Shown here in pieces: positions 57,196-63,719 of a DNA stretch of 64,000 bases (positions are counted from its first letter, which is position 1; every line of letters starts with the position of its first letter). A program made the position numbers and the translations under genes. The notes beneath the pieces were generated by a model. It was given only the letters and a program-made list of their open reading frames with translations, was not told the origin of the DNA and made no database searches. Source of the DNA: Paenibacillus sp. OVF10 (GTDB lineage Bacteria; Bacillota; Bacilli; Paenibacillales; Paenibacillaceae). The stretch covers positions 3,286,001-3,350,000 of the forward strand of contig CP094668.1 in the NCBI GenBank assembly GCA_022836915.1. Reading direction: 5' to 3'.

Positions 57196-57480
57196 GTGCG
57201 TTCAGCATGTATTCTATATCAAGGATTAAGTCCCGAATGGTGAGGTTAGAAGTAAGCCATAGCTTAAGGCAGGGGTGTCCAACGTGAGCAGGAATCTGAA
57301 TGAAGCCATCGGCAAATCTCCGGTCTGAGGAACACGAGCCTCTTATAAAGCTAGCGTTCATTGGATGAAGTTACTACACAAACCAAAGTTGATACTGCTG
57401 AAGGCGTTCGAGAGTAAATGAGGGGATCTTTCCTATGCGGAAACGGATTTGATAGGAGCAAAAGATAAAACACGTAAAGA
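57196..57480 (+). mobile_element. 5' fragment of a group IIC (bacterial class C) intron
   Basis: It begins with the intron 5' end GTGCG and continues with blocks of class C domain I: AAGTCCCGAATGGTGAGG, AGAAGTAAGCC, GGGGTGTCCAACGTGA, GGAATCTGAATGAAGC, GGCAAATCTCCGGTCTGAGG and AACACGAGCCTCTTATAA, then CGAGAGTAAATGA. This follows the Oceanobacillus iheyensis-type intron order. The reverse transcriptase and domains V-VI are absent. Upstream is a hairpin (GGGAGGA/TCCTCTT) plus T-rich exon, the usual class C target. The right limit is approximate. Confidence 0.85.
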
Positions 57481-57543
57481 CATATTAAATACATAAAACA
57501 CACAAGACATATGAGGATGTGGAATCGAAGAAGAAGGGGCAGC

Positions 57544-57703
57544 GTATAACAATGCATTTTGCTTCGTCGCTGACGTTCCTCGGTCTTCAAGAGGGATTTG
57601 AAAGAAGTGGAATCAGGCGACACATCCAACCGGCTAAGTGGCAAAGCCACCCGGACCTCCGGTCCTTAAGCCGTTTGGACGTCAGAAATGCGCAACGTTA
57701 TCT
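57544..57703 (+). repeat. attC site 6
   Basis: R'' GTATAAC complements GTTATAC at 56476, across the intron fragment. R' is GTTATCT (57697). It belongs to a second subfamily with GGCGACACATCC, CCGGCTAAG and CTTAAGCCG, shared with sites 7 and 11. Confidence 0.85.
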
Positions 57704-57735
57704 GACATAAAACTATTACATTTTAGGAGCAAATA

Positions 57736-58455
57736 ATGAATATCACTTTCTCGGCATGGGTTCAATATTATCGAAGAAATAATCAAAACCTCAAATATAT
57801 TCATTGGGATGACAACTATAAATTAACAACTAATGAAAGAGAAATAATCATTAAGTCAATTCAACAGTTTCAATTAGGAGAAAACTCTGAAGGTAAACAT
57901 CTAATTAAACGTGCGCAAGAATATGTACATCAGACACAAGATCAGGATTACTATGAAGCGCTTATAGAATTCATTAAAGAAGAACAGAGGCACGCTAGAG
58001 ATCTAGGCAGATTTATGAAGTTACAGGGAATCCCACTCCTCCGTAGACATTGGGTGGACAATGTATTTAGAAGATTACGTCAATATGCGAGTCTAGAACA
58101 ATCAGTCATTGTTCTATTAACTGCTGAGATCATTGCTAAGTTGTACTATAAAGCTTTGCAAAAATCTACAAAGTCAGAAGTATTAATAGATTTATGTAAT
58201 CAGATTTTAAGTGATGAGGAGAAACATGTTCAGTTTCAATCCGAAACTCTTCATAAATTTGCTCAAAATAGGAACGTTCTCTTTAACAGAATAGTTTATA
58301 TCCTTCGTAGAATCCTTTTTGAAGGAACGCTAATTATAGTGTGGTATCAACATAAGCCTGTATTTAAAGCTGGGGGATATAAACTCAAAAGTTATTACTA
58401 TGAATGCCGTCATGAGTTTAACCTAACAAAGAAGATTATAGCTAATTCACTGTAG
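57736..58455 (+). CDS. Cassette gene 7: ferritin-like diiron-type protein
   Basis: 239 residues, helical. Two ligand-like motifs are seen: FIKEEQRHARDLGRFM (ExxH, near residue 82) and LSDEEKHVQFQSE (ExxH, near residue 157). A Glu near residue 50 and one in helix 3 (TAEIIAK) would complete a four-helix carboxylate-bridged diiron site as in ferritin-like oxidases. The activity is unknown. ATG 57736 follows TTAGGAG. The cassette opens GTTATCT and closes AGATAAC. Confidence 0.85.
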   Translation: MNITFSAWVQYYRRNNQNLKYIHWDDNYKLTTNEREIIIKSIQQFQLGENSEGKHLIKRAQEYVHQTQDQDYYEALIEFIKEEQRHARDLGRFMKLQGIPLLRRHWVDNVFRRLRQYASLEQSVIVLLTAEIIAKLYYKALQKSTKSEVLIDLCNQILSDEEKHVQFQSETLHKFAQNRNVLFNRIVYILRRILFEGTLIIVWYQHKPVFKAGGYKLKSYYYECRHEFNLTKKIIANSL

Positions 58456-58466
58456 AGGTTTACGTC

Positions 58467-58635
58467 AGATAACATTATATCCAAGCTTTGGATTCTGGCG
58501 CTCCCTCGGTCAGCCCGAAGGGAATTGGCAGGGAAGTGGAATCAGGCGGACACATCCGCACGGACTAACCGCATCGCGGTCGCTCCCTAACGTGGCTTAA
58601 GTCGGTGGGGCGTCGTGGATACAGTAACGTTATAG
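58467..58635 (+). repeat. attC site 7
   Basis: R'' AGATAAC complements GTTATCT at 57697 (match extends to 10 bases). R' is GTTATAG (58629). The centre has GGCGGACACATCCGCACGG and a CGCATCGCGGTCGC-like hairpin. Confidence 0.85.
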
Positions 58636-58693
58636 GAAATCAGCGTATAAAAATACAAAATAAATTTTTCAAACTCTGAATAGGAGTGAAATC

Positions 58694-59338
58694 ATGCTGG
58701 AAGCGGTTATTTTCGATATGGATGGTACACTATTTCAAACAAACAAAATCTTAGAGTTATCGTTAGAAGAAACGTTTTCTGTCTTGAGGTCTCGTAACGA
58801 ATGGTCGAGTGAAACTCCAACTCAAAAATATCGTGAAATTATGGGAGTTCCTCTACCAGTAGTTTGGGAAACGCTACTACCGAACCATTCAAACGAAATC
58901 AGACGAATTGTGGACGAGATCTTCCTAGAGAAGCTAATTGCAAATATTAATTATGGCAAAGGTGCGCTTTATCCGCATGTCAAAGAAGTTTTTGATTTTT
59001 TAAAACAGGAAGGCTGCTTAATTTTTATTGCAAGTAATGGACTAATCGAATACCTCAATGCTATCGTTAACTGTTACAAGTTAAATAATTGGGTGACAGA
59101 AACCTTTAGCATCCAACAAATAGAGACTCAGAATAAGGATGACTTAGTTAGATATATCCTTATGAAATATCACATCAACAACGCTGCTGTAGTTGGTGAC
59201 AGGATCTCTGATTTCAATGCAGCAAAAAACAATGGATTGAAGTCTTTTGGTTGTCGATTTGACTTTGCCCAAGAATGGGAGCTTAAACAAGCGGATTATA
59301 TTATTGATGATTTACTTGAATTGAAAAAATATATTTAA
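58694..59338 (+). CDS. Cassette gene 8: HAD-superfamily phosphatase
   Basis: 214 residues. HAD motif I is IFDMDGTLF (residues 6-14, both catalytic Asp), motif II FIASNG, motif III Lys in the KDDL region, and motif IV VVGDRISDFNAAK. The helical cap lies between motifs I and II, as in phosphoglycolate-phosphatase-like enzymes. The substrate is unknown. ATG 58694 follows TAGGAGTG. The cassette opens GTTATAG and closes CTATAAC. Confidence 0.9.
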   Translation: MLEAVIFDMDGTLFQTNKILELSLEETFSVLRSRNEWSSETPTQKYREIMGVPLPVVWETLLPNHSNEIRRIVDEIFLEKLIANINYGKGALYPHVKEVFDFLKQEGCLIFIASNGLIEYLNAIVNCYKLNNWVTETFSIQQIETQNKDDLVRYILMKYHINNAAVVGDRISDFNAAKNNGLKSFGCRFDFAQEWELKQADYIIDDLLELKKYI

Positions 59339-59392
59339 CATCATGGGAAGTGGAATATTTGTGTAAGTGTTATGGAAGAATACACTGACATC

Positions 59393-59496
59393 CTATAACA
59401 TCATATTCAAGTAGCGGCTCCTCACGGAGTTTTGGTCTGCAAGGATTTCGTTCGGCAGACACCCCCTACGGGTTCATGAATACAGGAACGTTATGT
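59393..59496 (+). repeat. attC site 8
   Basis: R'' CTATAAC complements GTTATAG at 58629 (match extends to 9 bases). R' is GTTATGT (59490). Short-type site with GGTCTGC and GCAGACACCCCCTACGGG. Confidence 0.85.
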
Positions 59497-59541
59497 CCCT
59501 AAGAGCTTTAAAACATAATGACACTTTTTGGAGGTTAATTG

Positions 59542-59946
59542 ATGGGAGCATGGGGAACTGGAATTTTCGAGAACGATGATGTATTAGATTGGAAGGCAGA
59601 TTTACTTGATTCTGATGACATCGAATTAATTGAAGAGACGATTGAAGAAGTATTAGAAGAAGATTATATTGAGTCAGATTTAGCTTCCAATGCTTTAGGC
59701 GCAATTGAGATCCTTGTAGCATTACAAGGTAATCCTGGGACAGAAATTTTGAATAATCAAAGTAATACAGAGGATCTATATGACTGGATTGATAAACATA
59801 AAGGTAAAGGAAAAAAACTCATTTCAAAAGCTAAACGAGCAGTTAAGAAAATTAAGAAAGATTCAGAACTAAAAGAGCTGTGGGAAGAATCAGAAGAATA
59901 CCCGATCTGGTTAAATACAATAAATGACTTAGAAAATCGATTATAA
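59542..59946 (+). CDS. Cassette gene 9: DUF4259 protein
   Basis: 134 residues beginning MGAWGTGIFENDDVLDWKAD, the DUF4259 signature. The rest is acidic and helical, with a Lys-rich patch (KLISKAKRAVKKIKKD) near residue 97. Function unknown. ATG 59542 follows TTTGGAGG. The family is common in mobile and immunity-type islands. The cassette opens GTTATGT and closes ACATAAC. Confidence 0.9.
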   Translation: MGAWGTGIFENDDVLDWKADLLDSDDIELIEETIEEVLEEDYIESDLASNALGAIEILVALQGNPGTEILNNQSNTEDLYDWIDKHKGKGKKLISKAKRAVKKIKKDSELKELWEESEEYPIWLNTINDLENRL

Positions 59947-59980
59947 AGAACTTGATAGCTTTTCGAGAAGAGGGAACTTC

Positions 59981-60097
59981 ACATAACAAAATATTCAAGC
60001 TGTGGCTCCGTTGGAGCCGTGGTCTGCTGGAAGGGTTCCGATGAGGCAATTTCGGCAGACAACCCCTTTGGGGTTCATGAATAAAGGAACGTTAGCA
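59981..60097 (+). repeat. attC site 9
   Basis: R'' ACATAAC complements GTTATGT at 59490. R' is GTTAGCA (60091). Short-type site nearly identical in plan to site 3 (GGTCTGCTGG, GGCAGACAACCCC, GGGGTTCATGAAT). Confidence 0.85.
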
Positions 60098-60165
60098 CAA
60101 ATCAGGGGAATGCTTAATTAAATTATAAAGATTAGATAAATCATTAGTTAAGGACGGGGATTTCA

Positions 60166-60792
60166 ATGAGTAGCTTGTTACTAACCTCTTGTGGTTTTTA
60201 TACTGAAGATATTAAAAATCAATTTCTGGAATTTATTGATGGAGATATTTCTCAATTAAAAGTCTCAATTATTACAACAGCATCCCCTAGAAAAGAAACT
60301 AATAGATATGCACAAAGAGCAATGCAAGAGTTTAAGGACATGGGATTTCAACATATCAATTTTGTAGATATTGAATTTGATGACCCGCAAATTCTTTTAC
60401 ATAGAGATGTTATATATATCAATGGTGGAAATCCATTTACACTATTGTATTACGCGAAGAAAAGTGGTGCTGATGAAGTTATTAAAACACTGGCTGCACA
60501 GAATGTAATTATAGTTGGAGTAAGTGCAGGAACGTTATTACTGGGCCCGAATATTAACATTGTCGATTTCTTTACTCCACAGATGAACACAATGAATTTA
60601 ACGGATTTTAAGGCATTAGGTGTAACCGACAAGCTTATTTTTCCTCATTATGATCGAGAGGACATATTTAAAGATAGTACTAATAAAACAATTGAAGAGA
60701 GAATAGTAGAATTTGAATCCAATGAGAACTGTGAAGTGACAAGGCTTAAAGATGAAGAATATATCTCAATCATAATGAACCAAGCACATTGA
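60166..60792 (+). CDS. Cassette gene 10: peptidase E-like (S51) protein
   Basis: 208 residues of the class I glutamine-amidotransferase-like fold. Marks are ITTASPRKE, YINGGNPF (near residue 86) and the nucleophile elbow GVSAGTLLLG with Ser near residue 118, as in peptidase E, which cleaves Asp-X dipeptides. A His in FPHYDRED may complete the triad. ATG 60166 follows GGACGGGG. The cassette opens GTTAGCA and closes TGCTAAC. Confidence 0.88.
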   Translation: MSSLLLTSCGFYTEDIKNQFLEFIDGDISQLKVSIITTASPRKETNRYAQRAMQEFKDMGFQHINFVDIEFDDPQILLHRDVIYINGGNPFTLLYYAKKSGADEVIKTLAAQNVIIVGVSAGTLLLGPNINIVDFFTPQMNTMNLTDFKALGVTDKLIFPHYDREDIFKDSTNKTIEERIVEFESNENCEVTRLKDEEYISIIMNQAH

Positions 60793-60814
60793 ATCGAATA
60801 AGCCCCTGAAATCT

Positions 60815-60952
60815 TGCTAACACCTTATTCATGCTGCGGGGTAAGCCCTTTGTTCTGCCAGTGGGTTTGGAGCAGACAACTCCTGCGAGGCTAAGTCTTC
60901 GACTTAGTCGCTCCTTTAAGCCTCACGGGTCGTGAATACAACAACGGTAGAT
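60815..60952 (+). repeat. attC site 10
   Basis: R'' TGCTAAC complements GTTAGCA at 60091. R' is degenerate, GGTAGAT (60946) in place of GTTAGAT. The centre is of the site 1/2/4 type (CTGCGAGGCTAAGTCTTCGAC). Confidence 0.8.
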
Positions 60953-60988
60953 AAAATAACGAAGAAGTTTGTATTGGGAGTTGATTCA

Positions 60989-61766
60989 TTGAAGTATTCA
61001 ACTGTAGTTCTTGACTTGGACGGAACATTATTAAATTCAAAAAGAAGTATCTAAGAGAAACATAGATGCGGTCTTATCTTGTTATCAGAGAGGAATGAGA
61101 ATAATATTTGCAACAGCTCGACCGCCGAGGGCGGTTAATTGGTTGCTTCCACAAGGATTAGTAGATATCGGGGCTTTTGTATATTATAACGGAGCTCAAG
61201 TGATATGTAAGGAAACAAAGATAGAAATTAATGAATCAATCCCTGCTCATGTAACTACAGAAATTCTTGATTACTGTTTGAAGTGTGACCCTCAAATTGA
61301 GCTGACTATGGAAGTGAAGGATGAGTGGTTTAGTTTAAGAGAGCTTGATTATATTAGCTCAATGAACACACAATCAAACCCCGTAGTAAAACCTTTAAAA
61401 GAATTAAAGCAATATGATGCTACGAAGATACTCCTTTCTGGCAATAATTACAGTTCTGGATTGATTGAAAAATTCCAGGGTAGAGTGAATATACTAATTA
61501 CGGATAATAATAAACTAGTACAAATCATGCCTCTTCTGGCATCTAAGGAAATGGCAATTACTAAACTCTGTGAATTATATAATGTAGAATTGGATTCCGT
61601 CATTGTGTTTGGTGACGATCATAATGATGTAGGCCTCTTTAAGAAGGCTGGATATTCTATTGCTATGGGGAATGCGATTAGGGAATTAAAGGAAATTGCT
61701 GATGAAATAACCGTTAATAATGATGAAAACGGTGTTGCTGTAAGTCTAGAAAGATTTTGTGGGTAA
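60989..61766 (+). CDS. Cassette gene 11: Cof-type HAD-IIB phosphatase (frameshifted)
   Basis: About 259 residues. TTG 60989, behind TTGGGAG, begins KYSTVVLDLDGTLLNSKRSI, the HAD motif I. The frame breaks near 61048 and resumes KRNIDAVLSCYQRGMRIIFATARPP (motif II Thr; split around the ATARP). C-terminal motif IV VIVFGDDHNDVGLFKKAG and the AMGNAI ending are typical of Cof/YidA sugar-phosphate phosphatases. The cassette opens at the degenerate GGTAGAT and closes at ATCTAAC (one mismatch). Confidence 0.85.
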
Positions 61767-61780
61767 CTCAAGGTTACTTT

Positions 61781-61936
61781 ATCTAACAATAGATTCATAC
61801 ACCGTCGCACTTGCTCCTCGGTCGCCAAGAAGGATATCGGAGAAGTTAATTAAGGCGACACATTCAATCAGCTAAGTCTATTAACCTGTTCCCTACGGTA
61901 AGCTGCTTGAACGTCAGGAATACAACAACGTTTAGC
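61781..61936 (+). repeat. attC site 11
   Basis: R'' ATCTAAC complements the degenerate opening at 60946 at six of seven positions. R' is GTTTAGC (61930), with an apparent extra T. Second-subfamily centre (GGCGACACATTC, CAGCTAAG, AGCTGCTTGAACGTCAGGAAT). Confidence 0.75.
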
Positions 61937-61968
61937 CGAAAGAAGTTCTTATTTTAGGAGGAGTCTAT

Positions 61969-62736
61969 ATGATATTAGAAAAAGTTATAAATAAAATTAC
62001 CATACAAAGTGAATATAAGGATTTGGTTGATAAGTATATAGATCATATTCTTAACGAATTCAAAGATAAGATTCATAGCATTTATATGTGTGGCTCGATT
62101 CCCAAAGGAACGGCTCAACCTTTTAAGTCAGATGCAGACTTTACTATTGTATGTGCAAATCCCCAAGATATTGATTACGAAAGATTGTCAAGTATCAAAG
62201 ACAGGCTTTTGGAAGAATATCCATTCGTCACTAAGATGGATACGATCATTTGCTCGATTGATGATGTATTAAGTAGACCGAACGATTGGGGTTTTTGGGT
62301 TAAGATCATTTGTGTTTGCATACATGGGGAGGACATTGGTGAAAAAGTACCCCCGATCATAATTTCTCCAGAATTCATTTTAGACTTAAATACAGATACC
62401 AAGGAGGAAGTAGATCGTGTACATCGTTCACTTTCTAATGTTAGTGATCACTCAATGAAAACTAGATATATTAAAGGTTACTCTAAGAGATTAATTCGTG
62501 CATTATACTCTTTGGTTTTAGAAGATACAGGGGTATGGGAAGATGAAATCATTAAGATGAAGAATGCCATATTAAACTATTGTGAGATTGACTCCGCTTT
62601 AGTTGAGTATCTGTATGCTTGTTACTTGGATAGCGATGTATCTGTTGAAGAGTTTCTGGAAATCGCAGATGAAGTATATAGCTATTTTGAGAACGCCTTA
62701 AATATAATGGCTGCTTCCAGAAATTCAGTTGACTAA
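61969..62736 (+). CDS. Cassette gene 12: nucleotidyltransferase-domain protein
   Basis: 255 residues. The pol-beta-type nucleotidyltransferase motif CGSIPKGTAQPFKSDADF (GSxxxG...SDxD) is at residues 42-59, with a third acidic residue in KMDTIICSID. A helical C-terminal domain follows, as in aminoglycoside adenylyltransferases such as AadA-like proteins. A resistance role is possible but not shown. ATG 61969 follows TTAGGAGG. The stop codon TAA is part of the R'' of attC12. Confidence 0.85.
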   Translation: MILEKVINKITIQSEYKDLVDKYIDHILNEFKDKIHSIYMCGSIPKGTAQPFKSDADFTIVCANPQDIDYERLSSIKDRLLEEYPFVTKMDTIICSIDDVLSRPNDWGFWVKIICVCIHGEDIGEKVPPIIISPEFILDLNTDTKEEVDRVHRSLSNVSDHSMKTRYIKGYSKRLIRALYSLVLEDTGVWEDEIIKMKNAILNYCEIDSALVEYLYACYLDSDVSVEEFLEIADEVYSYFENALNIMAASRNSVD

Positions 62737-62827
62737 CAACATATTGACGCACGAAGTCACTCTAAGAAGCGAGAGAACACATCCAGCCCCTAAGGCTATT
62801 GGACGTCCTCAATACAAAAAGTTTGAA
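62731..62827 (+). repeat. attC site 12 (degenerate)
   Basis: R'' GACTAAC (62731). The right end is decayed to AAAAAGTTTGAAAC (GTTTGAA at 62821). The centre retains AACACATCCAGCC and GGCTATTGGACGTCCTCAATAC. It does not match the opening of its cassette exactly. Confidence 0.6.
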
Positions 62828-62852
62828 ACGGTCTGCAATATGAAAGCGTTTC

Positions 62853-62901
62853 ATAAAACGCATTCAACTATGTTGAACGTAGGAATATAGAAACGTTAGG
62901 C
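62853..62901 (+). repeat. attC site 13 (miniature)
   Basis: Only about 50 bases: ATAAAAC, then CGCATTCAAC with GTTGAACG, and the right end AATATAGAAACGTTAGGC. Its R' GTTAGGC (62895) exactly complements the R'' of site 14. With site 12 it brackets about 25 bases without a gene. Confidence 0.6.
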
Positions 62902-62930
62902 GAAATAATTGCTAGTGGAAGGAGATTTAA

Positions 62931-63563
62931 ATGCATATTAGAGGAATAATTCTTGAAGGATACTCAAATGCCGGGAAGACTTCAGTATTAAAAGCAATTA
63001 AACGATATCAATCACAAGGAGATTCATCAGAACGGAGCGTAGTTATCCTTGGAGAACATTATTCTCAAATTTTGAATAATAAACATGGAGAATATGTGAG
63101 TCTAACGAGAGAAGAACACATTGAGTTACTTAAAGAGAGAGTTGAAATGCTAAAGAAACTTAACGATTGGGCAATTCAACTAGGTCCTGCATCTAGAGGA
63201 TCAAGGGGACTATTTTATGTTCTGGAAAGGTTTCACTTAAATCATAGAGCTGCATTTGTAGATTCGGATTTGGATGAGATAAATAAAATAGAAGAACAGC
63301 TTGAGTCTTTAGGTGCCAGGTGTATTCTGCTTACAATCTCGCCCGAAGTTGTAGAAGAAAGAATTAAAAGTAGACAACCAGAAGAATGGATCTATAAAAC
63401 AGAAGAAGAAGTAAGATCGTCGGTAAGTGAATTATTAAGAATACAAAATGTATTAAGACATCAAGCTCAAATCTCAAGAGTGCCAACAATAGAAATCAAT
63501 ACAGATGATAAGAATTGGGATGAGTATGTAAGGGTAATCATGGAGGGCAACGACATTGCCTAA
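62931..63563 (+). CDS. Cassette gene 13: P-loop NTPase, kinase-like
   Basis: 210 residues. Walker A EGYSNAGKTSVL is near residue 10. A LID-type basic region, EERIKSRQPEEW, lies near residue 146, and ILLTISPEVV precedes it. The overall plan resembles thymidylate or uridine kinase-like enzymes, with an unusual Asn/Ala P-loop. The substrate is unknown. ATG 62931 follows GGAAGGAG. The stop codon TAA is inside the R'' of attC14. Confidence 0.85.
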   Translation: MHIRGIILEGYSNAGKTSVLKAIKRYQSQGDSSERSVVILGEHYSQILNNKHGEYVSLTREEHIELLKERVEMLKKLNDWAIQLGPASRGSRGLFYVLERFHLNHRAAFVDSDLDEINKIEEQLESLGARCILLTISPEVVEERIKSRQPEEWIYKTEEEVRSSVSELLRIQNVLRHQAQISRVPTIEINTDDKNWDEYVRVIMEGNDIA

Positions 63564-63682
63564 CAAGATGTTCAAGCATCGTCGCTAGTGCTACTTGGTC
63601 GGGTAGAGACTATAAGCAAAAGAATGTATTTAACCAGACGTATCAGGCATTCCCCGGTCGTCGTGAACACAAAATGTTAGAT
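63558..63682 (+). repeat. attC site 14
   Basis: R'' GCCTAAC exactly complements GTTAGGC at 62895. R' is GTTAGAT (63676). L boxes are GTTCAAGC and GTCGTGAAC. The site shows that the array continues rightwards. Confidence 0.82.
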
Positions 63683-63719
63683 GAAATCAGTTAAAAACAG
63701 TATCGATATGAGGTGCGTA

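Noticed and set aside
57736..58455. Calling the ferritin-like cassette protein a true ferritin or rubrerythrin
   Set aside because: No rubredoxin Cys motifs, and spacing of the ExxH motifs does not match ferritin closely enough.
53466..60100. Palindromes considered as conserved structured RNAs or terminators of each gene
   Set aside because: They lack consistent T-runs, and the covarying boxes pair across a cassette rather than only within one site, so a DNA recombination role fits better.
61969..62736. Calling the nucleotidyltransferase cassette an aminoglycoside-resistance gene
   Set aside because: Only the general nucleotidyltransferase motif is visible; drug specificity cannot be inferred by eye.
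53466..63682. Repeated palindromes considered as a CRISPR array or as REP/BIME elements
   Set aside because: Sites are long and variable, spacing equals whole genes, and no cas genes are present. The cassette-specific complementarity of outer boxes is explained by attC recombination and not by REP-type repeats.
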